From: Campylobacter jejuni
GTDB lineage: Bacteria > Campylobacterota > Campylobacteria > Campylobacterales > Campylobacteraceae
NCBI GenBank assembly: GCA_014305285.1
Contig: JACRSG010000006.1
Coordinates: 36,476-100,475, forward strand
Length of the DNA: 64,000 bases
Direction of reading: 5' to 3'
Shown: in pieces, positions 47,136 through 55,427 of the stretch
Position numbering within the stretch: the first letter of the stretch is position 1
Layout of the letters: each line of letters starts with the position of its first letter
The notes under the pieces: generated by a model
Databases searched by the model: none
Seen by the model: only the letters and a program-made list of their open reading frames with translations
What the model was told of the DNA's origin: nothing
Program-made: the position numbers and the translations under genes

Positions 47136-48857
47136 ATGGCTGAAGTATTAAAAAAAGTAGATGTGGTAACAGTTGGAGCAGGATGGGCTGGAGGTATAGT
47201 AGCTGCAGAGCTTACTAAAGCAGGTTTAAATGTACGTAGTTTAGAACGCGGACACATGCAAAGTACTGAAAATTTTAATTTTATCCATGATGAGTGGAGA
47301 TATGGGATTAATTATGGTTTGATGCAAGATTGCTCAAAAGACACTGTGACTTTTCGCCATGATCCTAGTGGTTTAGCTTTGCCTTATCGTAAAATGGGTT
47401 CATTTTTATTGGGTAATAATGTTGGTGGTGCAGGGGTGCATTGGAATGGTTGGACTTTTAGGTTTATGCCTTATGACTTTGAAATTCAAACTCTAAGCAA
47501 ACAAAGATATGGTAATAAATTAGGCAATGATTATACCTTACAAGATTGGGGTGTGACTTATAAGGATGTGGAGTCTTATTATGATAGATTTGAAAAAACT
47601 TGTGGAGTATCAGGCGAGCCAAATCCTTTAGCAGAAAAAATGGGTGCTTTTAGATCTAGTCCCTATCCACAAGAACCTCTTGAAAATACTAAAATGCTTA
47701 AACGATTTGAAAGTGCAGCAAAAAGTTCAAATTTACACACTTATCGTTTGCCGGCTTCAAATTCTAAAGGTGGCTATACAAACCCTGATGGTCAAGATTT
47801 AGCCCCTTGTCAATACTGTGCGTATTGCGAACGCTTTGGTTGTGAGTATGGTGCAAAAGCAAGTCCTTTAAACACGGTAATTCCAAAGGCTATGAGTACA
47901 GGTAAATACACTATATGCACTTATAGTAATGTAACGCAAATTCTTAAAAAAGACGGAAAAGTAACCGGTGTAAAATTTGTCGATACTAGAACGATGAAAG
48001 AGTATATTCAGCCTGCTGATATAGTTGTGCTTACAAGTTATATGTTTAACAATGCTAAGCTTTTAATGGTAAGCAACATAGGCGAACAATACGATCCAAA
48101 AACAGGTAAAGGAACTTTAGGCAGAAATTATTGTTATCAAATGAATATGGGAACAACAGCTTTCTTTGATGAACAATTTAATACCTTCATGGGTTCAGGT
48201 GCTTTAGGAACCACGAGTGATGATTTTAACGGAGATAATTTTGATCATTCTAAGGAAAAATTCCTTCATGGAGCTATGATTTATAGTGTTCAACTTGGAA
48301 CTCGCCCTATACAATCAGCCCCGCTTCCAGCAGGAGCTTCAACTTGGGGTGCTGAATTTAAAAAAGCATTAAACTATAATTTCACAAGAGCTATTACTGT
48401 AGCAGGACAAGGTGCTTCTTTGCCTCATAAAAATAATTATTTAAGCCTTGATCCAACTTATAAGGATGCTTTTGGTATGCCACTTTTACGCTTAACTTAT
48501 AATTTTACTGATCAAGATAGAGCTTTGCATAAATTTATCACAGATAAAACAGCTGAGGTAGCAAAAAGAATGCAAGGAGTAAAATCAATCAAAAAAGGTG
48601 CATATCTTAAGGATTATAGCGTTGTGCCTTATCAATCTACTCATAACACAGGTGGAACAACCATGGGTGTGCATAGAGAAACTAGTGTGGTTAATACTTA
48701 TTTACAACATTGGGATGCGGATAATCTTTTTGTTGTAGGAGCAGGAAATTTCCAACACAATAGCGGATATAATCCAACTGATACTGTAGGAGCTTTGGCT
48801 TATCGCTGTGCTGAGGGTATTTTAAAATATCACGAAAGTGGAAAAAGCTTAGCTTGA
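47136..48857 (+). CDS. Gluconate 2-dehydrogenase large (alpha, FAD) subunit, GMC family
   Basis: FAD flavoprotein of 573 residues oxidising gluconate to 2-ketogluconate in the periplasm. The N-terminal dinucleotide motif VTVGAGWAGGIVAAELTKAG is followed by GGAGVHWNGWTFRF, the Cys-rich segment CQYCAYCERFGCEYGA (about 228-243, unusual for GMC enzymes but seen in this group), and the C-terminal STHNTGGTTMG with GAGNFQHNSGYNPTDTVGALAYR. There is no signal peptide, so Tat export is expected through the small subunit. The gene itself is intact. A cytochrome c subunit is not in the window. Confidence 0.92.
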   Translation: MAEVLKKVDVVTVGAGWAGGIVAAELTKAGLNVRSLERGHMQSTENFNFIHDEWRYGINYGLMQDCSKDTVTFRHDPSGLALPYRKMGSFLLGNNVGGAGVHWNGWTFRFMPYDFEIQTLSKQRYGNKLGNDYTLQDWGVTYKDVESYYDRFEKTCGVSGEPNPLAEKMGAFRSSPYPQEPLENTKMLKRFESAAKSSNLHTYRLPASNSKGGYTNPDGQDLAPCQYCAYCERFGCEYGAKASPLNTVIPKAMSTGKYTICTYSNVTQILKKDGKVTGVKFVDTRTMKEYIQPADIVVLTSYMFNNAKLLMVSNIGEQYDPKTGKGTLGRNYCYQMNMGTTAFFDEQFNTFMGSGALGTTSDDFNGDNFDHSKEKFLHGAMIYSVQLGTRPIQSAPLPAGASTWGAEFKKALNYNFTRAITVAGQGASLPHKNNYLSLDPTYKDAFGMPLLRLTYNFTDQDRALHKFITDKTAEVAKRMQGVKSIKKGAYLKDYSVVPYQSTHNTGGTTMGVHRETSVVNTYLQHWDADNLFVVGAGNFQHNSGYNPTDTVGALAYRCAEGILKYHESGKSLA

Positions 48858-48863
48858 TAATAA

Positions 48864-48889
48864 CTTGAGAGTTTTCAAAAACTCTCAAG
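48864..48889 (+). terminator. Terminator of the gluconate dehydrogenase operon
   Basis: Near-perfect inverted repeat, arms CTTGAGAGTTTT and AAAACTCTCAAG, with a two-base loop region, directly after the stop codon. It is followed by ATTATAAATTTTTT. Confidence 0.75.
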
Positions 48890-48946
48890 ATTATAAATTT
48901 TTTAATTTTCTGTTATAATATCAAGGAAGGCAAAAGGATTAATAAT

Positions 48947-49168
48947 ATAAATTCTTATCCGAGCTACAATTACACAACCGCTTTAAACAATATACACCTT
49001 GCAGAGGAATAGTAGATATAAATTTTGAAAAGGATTAGCATAACTTCATCTTTGAAATTTCAAGAAAAAATAGAGGCTAAATCTGAAAAAGAGGAGCAAA
49101 GTAATTTTACAAATGTGGATAAAGCAGATAATAAAAAAAAGATAAATTTTTTAGATATGTCTGTTTAA
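48947..49168 (+). pseudogene. Degenerate small-gene relics (Cj0416/Cj0417 region)
   Basis: The 375-bp gap between the gluconate dehydrogenase and SprA-like genes has a TATAAT box (48914-48919) and an AAGGA site (48934-48938). A coding-looking stretch follows from ATA 48947 (an ATG would fit the spacing), reading NSYPSYNYTTALNNIHLAEE to a stop at 49010. A second small frame opens at TTG 49025 (weak start), reading KFQEKIEAKSEKEEQSNFTN and ending NFLDMSV at 49168, 47 residues. The first resembles the N-termini of flagellar-type proteins nearby. These are probably remnants of one or two small genes; expression is doubtful. Confidence 0.4.
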
Positions 49169-49232
49169 TTTTAAAGCAAAACTTTATTTATAAGCAAGAT
49201 TGGAGTAAATTCTTTTATTTAAATTAAGAATT

Positions 49233-49904
49233 TTAAGATGCGATATTGAATTTAATGTCGTTATTTTGTGAGTTTTGTTGATAAGTTTTGGCAACAAAAT
49301 TTTTAAAATCTTTATCAAAATTTGAATTTTTATCTGTTTTTTCTAAGCTATTTTCTGAACTTTTGTCATCTTTTTCTTTATTTTCTTCTTTTTCTTTGGC
49401 TTTAAGCTTCATTGCTTCAGCTTTTGCTTCAAATTCCATTTTTGTCGCATTTGCTGCAACTTTATAGTCTTGTGGGCTAGGATCAGCAGGAGCCATAGCT
49501 GCTGCTGAGATTTGTCTTGCATTGGCTATAGTTTCTTCTGGTGTATTTCCTTTTTGCATGCTGATAGGAACTTCGCCTGCTGTAGCATACATTTGATTAT
49601 CAGGGCCTCTTGTATAAGTAAAACTTGCAGCACCTGCTAAGCCACCACCTGCTGCTTGATGTGCAGCTTCATGAGCTTTTACATTTCTATCGATACTTTG
49701 GAGTTCGCGAACTTGAGCTACTTCTTTTTGGCTTAGCTCTACGCCATTAACCATTTGGGTTTGTTCGCCATTTTTTTCTTTATTATCTTTATTTTCGCTA
49801 AGATTTTTTTCATCTTTTTGAGTGGAATCAGATTGATTTGTTTTATTAAAAGAAGGCTTGTTAGAGTAGTAATCATAAGAGCTATAACTTGAATTAATTT
49901 GCAT
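49233..49904 (-). CDS. SprA-related putative metalloprotease-like protein (Cj0418c type)
   Basis: 223 residues with no signal peptide. The start MQINSSYSSYDYYSNKPSF and a polar disordered stretch (about 20-50) lead to the SprA-type domain (about 55-150: NGVELSQKEVAQVRELQSID, AHEAAHQAAGGG, FTYTRGPDNQMYATAGEVPI, KGNTPEETIANARQISAAAMAPADPSPQDYKVA). A charged Lys/Glu/Asp/Ser tail follows. The HEAAH sequence fits a zinc-metalloprotease HExxH motif. Activity is untested as far as I know. The ribosome site AGGAGGAC is strong. Confidence 0.8.
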   Translation of the reverse strand: MQINSSYSSYDYYSNKPSFNKTNQSDSTQKDEKNLSENKDNKEKNGEQTQMVNGVELSQKEVAQVRELQSIDRNVKAHEAAHQAAGGGLAGAASFTYTRGPDNQMYATAGEVPISMQKGNTPEETIANARQISAAAMAPADPSPQDYKVAANATKMEFEAKAEAMKLKAKEKEENKEKDDKSSENSLEKTDKNSNFDKDFKNFVAKTYQQNSQNNDIKFNIAS

Positions 49905-50014
49905 TTGTCCTCCTTTTTTTGTTTTTTAAATTTTTAGGAATTTTAACGCATTTTGACTTAAAAATTTGATAAATTTTGTAAAATAATCATAAAATACAAT
50001 TTCAAAGGAATTTA

Positions 50015-50377
50015 ATGATTTATGAAAATGATTTGATTTATATAGAGAAAGAAGAAGCTCAAGTGCCTTGGGTTAAAATTTTTACTAAAGAAATTTATAA
50101 AGAATTTAGCGATTGTCCTTTAGAGTTGCAAAAGGAACTTTTCGGAAAAATTTTACTTTGTGAAAAGGCTATGATAGAATTTTATAAACCTGAAAAAATC
50201 AATATTGCCTCTTTTGCAAATTATGTGCCAAGGGTACATTTTCATGTTATGGCAAGATTTAAAGAAGATGCGTTTTTTCCAGAGTGTATGTGGGGAAAAC
50301 GGCAAAGAGAAGCAATAAAGCTTGATTTGCCTAAATTTGAAGAATTTATAAAATTTTTAAATAGTAAAATTTTTTAA
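50015..50377 (+). CDS. HIT family protein (R-V-H-F-H variant)
   Basis: 120-residue small protein of the histidine-triad superfamily (nucleotide hydrolases or transferases). The family motif His-x-His-x-His appears as PRVHFHVMAR, so the first His is replaced by Arg while the central catalytic His is kept. The N-terminal half (IYIEKEEAQVPWVKIF) and CEKAMIEFYKPEKINIASFANYVP match HIT proteins of epsilonproteobacteria. Nucleotide substrate unknown. No partner in an operon; YceI follows 74 bp later. Confidence 0.8.
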   Translation: MIYENDLIYIEKEEAQVPWVKIFTKEIYKEFSDCPLELQKELFGKILLCEKAMIEFYKPEKINIASFANYVPRVHFHVMARFKEDAFFPECMWGKRQREAIKLDLPKFEEFIKFLNSKIF

Positions 50378-50451
50378 TTTTTATTAATGATTTATTATGT
50401 TTTATCTAATAAAATTTTTATTATAGAAAATTACTATAAAAAAGGAAAAAA

Positions 50452-51024
50452 ATGAAAAAAGTTTTATTAAGTTCATTGGTTGCAGTGTCTTTGTTAGGCA
50501 CAGGTTTGTTTGCTAAAGAATATACTTTAGACAAAGCACATACAGATATAGGTTTTAAAATCAAACATTTGCAAATTAGCAATGTAAAAGGAAATTTCAA
50601 AGATTATTCTGCGGTGATTGATTTTGATCCTGCGAGTGTTGAGTTTAAAAAGCTTGATGCAACTATAAAAATAGCATCTGTAAATACAGAAAATCAAACA
50701 AGAGATAATCACTTACAACAAGATGATTTTTTCAAAGCAAAAAAATATCCTGATATAACTTTTATAATGAAAAAATATGAAAAAATTGATAATGAAAAAG
50801 GCAAAATGACAGGAACTTTAACCATAGCTGGAGTTTCTAAAGATATCGTTTTAGATACTGAAATTGGCGGTGTAGCTAAAGGTAAAGACGGAAAAGAAAA
50901 AATAGGTTTTTCTTTAAATGGAAAAATCAAACGCTCTGATTTTAAATTTGCAGCAAGTACTTCAACTATTACTTTAAGCGATGATATTAATTTAAACATC
51001 GAAGTTGAAGCAAACGAAAAATAA
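50452..51024 (+). CDS. YceI family periplasmic protein
   Basis: 190-residue lipocalin-like protein with signal peptide MKKVLLSSLVAVSLLGTGLFA. YceI-fold landmarks are YTLDKAHTDIGFKIKHLQISNVKGNF, TRDNHLQQDDFFKAKKYPDITF and GTLTIAGVSKDIVL. The family binds polyisoprenoid chains (for example TT1927b) and is often stress-induced. It has an AAGG ribosome site and looks monocistronic. Confidence 0.92.
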   Translation: MKKVLLSSLVAVSLLGTGLFAKEYTLDKAHTDIGFKIKHLQISNVKGNFKDYSAVIDFDPASVEFKKLDATIKIASVNTENQTRDNHLQQDDFFKAKKYPDITFIMKKYEKIDNEKGKMTGTLTIAGVSKDIVLDTEIGGVAKGKDGKEKIGFSLNGKIKRSDFKFAASTSTITLSDDINLNIEVEANEK

Positions 51025-51027
51025 TTT

Positions 51028-51984
51028 TTAGTCTAAGAGTCTTGCTCTTAGACTTTGTAAATTTTTATCTAAATTTTGTTCACTTTCTTGCCAAATCAAT
51101 TTAAAATCTGGTTTAAAATTTTCATTTTCTAAATTAAATTCTGTATTTTTTAAAGTGGATTCTAAAAACGCAAGATGATTTAAAGCTTGATTTTTGTCAT
51201 TAAAAATTAAAATAAAATCATTTTTTACGATGAAAATTTTTGCTCTAAAGCGTTTTAAGATTTTTGCAATTTGTTTTAAAATGAGTTTGGTGTAGCTTTC
51301 TTTAGTGTCTTTTAGTTCATTAAAATGAAGCAAAGCAATGATATAGTTATTTTTCCCTTTTGTAAAGCGTGTAAGGTTTTTTTCATTAGGTAGTTTTGTT
51401 AAGGTGTCAAAAAAAGCTAATCTATAAGCGTGATTTAAAAGATAAAAACAAAAAATCAAACTTGCAAATTCAAAATACCTTATCCCTGCTCCTTCTTGGG
51501 ATAAAAACTGAAAATATGCAGCAAAAAATGCGACAAGAAGATAATATTCTTTAGTTTTAAAGATTTTGATAAAAATGAGTATTAAGCCTACTAAAAAAAA
51601 TAAAAATCCTAATTCGCTCACAGGTTTAAAAAAATTTAATGTAATAAAATGAAATTCTAGACCAGCACTGTTAAAAGTAGTATTTTTAGGCAAAATAATA
51701 CTTAAAACGCCTATAAAAATAAGAGTTGTAATTGAAGCGATATTTTTTTTACTTAAAATTAAAGCATGATGCTTTCCAAGACAAAATAGGGTAAAAATCA
51801 TAGGTAAAAATAAAGCTACAAATAAATTAGCTTGAAAAAAACTTGTATAAAAATAAGGCAACTTAGCTCCCAATAATACTAAATTCAAAAAGAAAATTTT
51901 TGAATTTTTAAAGTAAAAGGATAGTGCAAGAGCAGAAATTTCAAAAATAAAACTCAATGATATTAAAAAATCTAATAAAAACAT
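51028..51984 (-). CDS. Membrane protein with degenerate GGDEF-like C-terminus (Cj0421c type)
   Basis: 318 residues. Six or seven membrane helices fill the first about 190 residues. A soluble part (about 195-318) begins LAFFDTLTKLPNEKNL, exactly like the start of a GGDEF domain (DxLTxLPNR). The catalytic GGDEF site itself is missing; the expected strand-turn reads KIFIVKNDFILIFND. It is likely a non-catalytic or nucleotide-sensing relic. C. jejuni has few if any diguanylate cyclases, so this is notable. The next minus-strand gene is the small HTH protein 61 bp upstream. Confidence 0.7.
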   Translation of the reverse strand: MFLLDFLISLSFIFEISALALSFYFKNSKIFFLNLVLLGAKLPYFYTSFFQANLFVALFLPMIFTLFCLGKHHALILSKKNIASITTLIFIGVLSIILPKNTTFNSAGLEFHFITLNFFKPVSELGFLFFLVGLILIFIKIFKTKEYYLLVAFFAAYFQFLSQEGAGIRYFEFASLIFCFYLLNHAYRLAFFDTLTKLPNEKNLTRFTKGKNNYIIALLHFNELKDTKESYTKLILKQIAKILKRFRAKIFIVKNDFILIFNDKNQALNHLAFLESTLKNTEFNLENENFKPDFKLIWQESEQNLDKNLQSLRARLLD

Positions 51985-52045
51985 TAATTAATCCTTGATT
52001 TTAATAAAAGTGATAATTGTATAGAAAAAAGCTTAAAAGTGGGTT

Positions 52046-52255
52046 TTATTTAAATTTAGCAATTTCATCTTGTATGGTTTGTTCTATATGAAGCAATTCT
52101 TCATGAGTTTTTGTGCTATTTTCTAAAAGTTCATCAAATTTAAAGCCAAGCATAACAATACGATATAAATTGGGTTTATATTTTCTCCAATTATATAAAG
52201 TGCTAACATCAATGTCTAGTTCATATGCCATATCACGCTTGCTCTTTTTTGTCAT
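52046..52255 (-). CDS. Small HTH-type DNA-binding protein (Cj0422c type)
   Basis: 69 residues. The N-terminal part TKKSKRDMAYELDIDVSTLYNWRKYKPNLY looks like a helix-turn-helix of the Cro/phage-repressor or transposase-like type. A short amphipathic helix (KTHEELLHIEQTIQDEIAKF) could mediate dimerisation. The gene is divergent from the superinfection-immunity gene across 168 bp, so it may regulate that cluster. Strong family assignment is not possible at this length. Confidence 0.6.
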   Translation of the reverse strand: MTKKSKRDMAYELDIDVSTLYNWRKYKPNLYRIVMLGFKFDELLENSTKTHEELLHIEQTIQDEIAKFK

Positions 52256-52423
52256 TTTTTACCTTAAAAATTTAGCCTTTAAAAAATTTTACATTAAAAT
52301 TTCTTTATTAAAAACACTTGAAATATTCAATCTTTTATATAAAATATATTTAATATTTCAATATTAATTAAGTTATAGTATGGAATAATAGTTTTTATAA
52401 AATTTTTATTTAAGGAGAATTGC

Positions 52424-52651
52424 ATGGAAGGTGTAAGTGGCGGGTCTATTTTTGTAACAATATTATTGTTTGTATTATACATGTTGCCCGCTATTATTGG
52501 TTTGAGCAGAAAGCATTCTAATTGGCTGATAATTTCTTTGCTAAATTTGTTTTTTGGTTGGACTATTATTGTTTGGCTTGTTTGTTTAATATGGTCTTTT
52601 ACGGGAAGTTTTAAGCAAACTATTATTATTAAAGAAAAAAATGAGAAATAG
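52424..52651 (+). CDS. Superinfection-immunity family small membrane protein
   Basis: 75 residues with two membrane helices: residues about 7-28 (GSIFVTILLFVLYMLPAIIG) and 34-60 (NWLIISLLNLFFGWTIIVWLVCLIWSFTG). The pattern of PAI-G-L-S-R/K-H followed by LLNL-FFGWT-IVWLVCLIWS is the Imm_superinfect (T4 Imm-like) family. Such proteins are common on bacterial chromosomes; a phage-exclusion role here is unproven. AAGGAG sits 8 bases before the ATG. The YwqK-like lipoprotein gene starts 8 bp downstream. Confidence 0.75.
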   Translation: MEGVSGGSIFVTILLFVLYMLPAIIGLSRKHSNWLIISLLNLFFGWTIIVWLVCLIWSFTGSFKQTIIIKEKNEK

Positions 52652-52659
52652 GAGAAAAA

Positions 52660-53292
52660 GTGACAAAATTTTTAAGCATTTGTAGTTTAATTGCGATGTT
52701 GTTAAGTGGTTGTGGAAGTGATTTTCCTGGACAACCTAGCGATGTGGCTAGAGTTCAGCAAAACAAATATCCAAATGGAAATTTAAAAGAAGAAATTCCC
52801 TATAATAAAGATTCAAGAATACATGGGTTAAAAAGAGCTTTTTATGACAATGGTCAGCTAAGAGCTGAAGAAAATTATAAAAATGGAAAAAAAGATGGAA
52901 TTAGCAGGGAATATTCTAGAAATGGGCAATTACTTGAGGAGGTGCATTTTAAAGATAATCGCGGATATGGTGATTTTGCAAGCTATTATGAGAATGGAAA
53001 TATGAGAGCAAAGGGAAAACTACTTGGCTATAATGAAGATGGTATGCCAGAATTTGAAGGTAATTACAAGGAATATTATGAAAATGGAACTTTAATGTGT
53101 GATTATAATTTTGATAATAAAGGTAAATTTGATGGAGTACAAAAGCGTTATGATGAAAATGGCGCCTTAGAAGACGAAGAAAATTATAAAAATGGACTTA
53201 AAAATGGAGTCTTTAGAGAATATAAAAAAGGGGAGATTGTAAGAGAAGAAGAATATAAAAATGGTATTTTAGTAGCAAAACCTAAAAATTAG
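52660..53292 (+). CDS. MORN-repeat (YwqK-type) lipoprotein (Cj0424 type)
   Basis: 210 residues from GTG 52660 (AGGAGAAAAA just upstream). The signal ends LLSGCG (Cys about residue 19). About five MORN_2-type repeats follow with the core YxNGxLKxExxYK (YPNGNLKEEIPY, YDNGQLRAEENYKNG, YSRNGQLLEEVHF, YENGTLMCDYNF, YDENGALEDEENYKNG). The family is annotated as a toxin-antitoxin antitoxin component or as membrane-associated scaffolds; neither is proven here. It lies between the superinfection-immunity protein and another exported protein. Confidence 0.8.
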   Translation: MTKFLSICSLIAMLLSGCGSDFPGQPSDVARVQQNKYPNGNLKEEIPYNKDSRIHGLKRAFYDNGQLRAEENYKNGKKDGISREYSRNGQLLEEVHFKDNRGYGDFASYYENGNMRAKGKLLGYNEDGMPEFEGNYKEYYENGTLMCDYNFDNKGKFDGVQKRYDENGALEDEENYKNGLKNGVFREYKKGEIVREEEYKNGILVAKPKN

Positions 53293-53304
53293 AGGAGTTT
53301 AGAT

Positions 53305-53721
53305 ATGTTTAAAAAAGTAATTTTATTTTTCTTAATGGGGTTTGCCTTGCTTCAGGCCAACTCATTAGACAAATGTGATAATACGGCAGTTGTTTCAAAT
53401 CTTAAAGAAAAAATTCCTAGTGAAATTTTTAAAAATCTTTATGAATTATCCGGACTTAAAGCCCAAGGGATTGATTATGAAGATTATGCAAAAGGCCTCA
53501 AAGAAATAGCCAAGCATCATGGAATGGTAAATTACACTGATATAATCGAAATTAATTCCATTTCAAATTTTGATCTTAATTTTGATTCTTGTATGGCTAC
53601 GATTAATGCTGCATTAAAAGGGGAACAGAGAAAAGGTCTTTGGAGTGTTGTTTATAAGGTTTCTAACATAAATCAAGTGAAAATTACAGATATAACTTAT
53701 ATCAATGGAGATTTCCAATAA
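53305..53721 (+). CDS. Putative exported protein (Cj0425 type)
   Basis: 138 residues with signal MFKKVILFFLMGFALLQA (cleavage before NSLDK). The mature part has two Cys (DKCDN, DSCMATI) that could pair, and no recognised domain. It follows the MORN lipoprotein by 12 bp and has GAGGAG as ribosome site, so it is probably in the same operon. Function unknown. Confidence 0.75.
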   Translation: MFKKVILFFLMGFALLQANSLDKCDNTAVVSNLKEKIPSEIFKNLYELSGLKAQGIDYEDYAKGLKEIAKHHGMVNYTDIIEINSISNFDLNFDSCMATINAALKGEQRKGLWSVVYKVSNINQVKITDITYINGDFQ

Positions 53722-53804
53722 TATTTTTATTAAAGTAAGTCAATAGAATTAATTTCATGACTTACTAATATTTTATACTCAATTAATTTCAAGTCTTTTT
53801 TTGA

Positions 53805-53810
53805 TACAAT
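53805..53810 (+). promoter_or_regulatory. Extended -10 promoter for the ABC-F gene
   Basis: TTTTTTTG-a-TACAAT with TG one base upstream of TACAAT, 39 bp before the ABC-F ATG. T-rich tract upstream. Confidence 0.5.
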
Positions 53811-53849
53811 TTCTTAAAAATTTTTATAAGTAAAAATTTAAGGGAAATC

Positions 53850-55427
53850 ATGGTTGAAGTAAAAAATCTTACTATGCGTTTTGCAAATCAGCTTTTATTT
53901 GAAAATGTTAATTTAAAGCTTGTTAGAGGGCAAAGATATGGACTTATCGGTGCCAATGGTGTGGGAAAATCGACTTTTTTGAAAATTCTTTCAGAGGACA
54001 TTGAATCAAGTAGTGGTGAAATAGTGTTTGATGAAGGCTTGAAAATCGCAGTTTTAGGACAGGATCAATTTGCTTTTGAAAACTATACTATCAAAGATGC
54101 AGTTATGTGTGCAAATAAGCGTTTGTATGAGGCTTTAAAAGAAAAAGAAAAGCTTTATATGAGTGAAGAATTTACTGATGAGGTCAATGAGTGCTTAGGA
54201 GAGCTTGAGATAATAATCGCTGAAGAAGATCCAAATTATGATTGTGAAACACGTTGTGAAAAAATTTTAAGCTCTTTAAAGATTAAAGACTTTGATGCTT
54301 TAATGAGCACCTTGCAAAGTGCAGATAAATTTAAAGTTTTACTAGCTCAAGTTTTGTTTTTGGGTGCTGATGTGCTTTTCTTAGATGAGCCTACAAACAA
54401 CCTTGATTTAGAGGCGATTTCTTGGCTTGAAAATGAGCTTTTAAGGCATGAAGGAACTTTAGTTGTTATCTCTCACGATAGACATTTTTTAAATAAAATT
54501 TGTACAAGAATTCTAGATGTGGATTTTAAACAAATTCGTGATTTTGCGGGAAATTATGATGATTGGTATATGGCTTCAACGCTTTTGGCAAAACAGGCTG
54601 AACTTAAACGCGATAAAACCTTAAAAGAAAGAGAAGAATTAGAAAATTTCATCCGCCGTTTTAGTGCAAATGCTTCTAAAGCAAAACAAGCTACAAGTCG
54701 TGCCAAGGCACTTGAAAAAATAGAGCTTAAAGAGATTAAAATTTCAAGTCGTAGAGATCCTAGTATAGTGTTTAGAACAAATCGTGAAATAGGCAATGAA
54801 GTTTTAGAATTTAAGGGTATAAGCAAGGCTTATGATAAGCAATTGTTTTCAAATTTGGAGCTAAAAATAGAAAAAAATGATAAAATCGCTTTGATTGGGG
54901 CAAATGGTGTAGGTAAAAGTACTTTAGCAAAAATTATCGCTCATGCTATAAGTCCAGATAGTGGATCTATGCATCTTGGAGCAACTATAGAGCTTGGATA
55001 TTTTCCTCAAGATACAAGTAATTTAATTTGTGAAAATTTGAAACTTTATGAATGGCTTATGAGTGAAAAATTTAAAGATCTAGATGAAATCCGCAAGTGT
55101 TTAGGTAGAATGCTTTTTAGTGGCAGCGATCAAGAAAAGATGGCAGCAAGTCTAAGTGGGGGTGAAAAACATCGTTTAATGCTTTCCCGTTTGATGTTAG
55201 AGCGTCCAAATTTTTTGCTTTTAGATGAGCCTGATAACCATTTAGATCTTGAAAGTATTATTGCATTAGGTGAGGCTTTATACAATTTCAAAGGTGTAGT
55301 GCTTTGTATTAGCCACGATAGGGAGTTAGTTTCTGCTTTTGCTAATAGAATTTGGCATTTAGAAAATGGTAAGCTTATAGATTTTCATGGAACTTATCAA
55401 GAATTTTTAGGAGAAAATGATGGCTAA
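53850..55427 (+). CDS. ABC-F family ATPase (YbiT-like)
   Basis: Soluble ABC protein with two nucleotide-binding domains and no membrane helices; ABC-F proteins act on the ribosome. The 525 residues have Walker A GANGVGKST twice (about 34 and 350), Walker B LFLDEPTNNLD and LLLDEPDNHLD, and signature LSGGEKHRL in the second domain. The first domain lacks a clear LSGG, as in E. coli YbiT. The charged linker (about 240-310, KRDKTLKEREELENFIRR) is present. The gene overlaps the next by 8 bp. Confidence 0.9.
   Translation: MVEVKNLTMRFANQLLFENVNLKLVRGQRYGLIGANGVGKSTFLKILSEDIESSSGEIVFDEGLKIAVLGQDQFAFENYTIKDAVMCANKRLYEALKEKEKLYMSEEFTDEVNECLGELEIIIAEEDPNYDCETRCEKILSSLKIKDFDALMSTLQSADKFKVLLAQVLFLGADVLFLDEPTNNLDLEAISWLENELLRHEGTLVVISHDRHFLNKICTRILDVDFKQIRDFAGNYDDWYMASTLLAKQAELKRDKTLKEREELENFIRRFSANASKAKQATSRAKALEKIELKEIKISSRRDPSIVFRTNREIGNEVLEFKGISKAYDKQLFSNLELKIEKNDKIALIGANGVGKSTLAKIIAHAISPDSGSMHLGATIELGYFPQDTSNLICENLKLYEWLMSEKFKDLDEIRKCLGRMLFSGSDQEKMAASLSGGEKHRLMLSRLMLERPNFLLLDEPDNHLDLESIIALGEALYNFKGVVLCISHDRELVSAFANRIWHLENGKLIDFHGTYQEFLGENDG

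Noticed and set aside
53850..55427. ABC-F gene considered damaged because the first domain lacks LSGG
   Set aside because: YbiT-type ABC-F proteins normally have a degenerate first signature, and the Walker motifs are intact.
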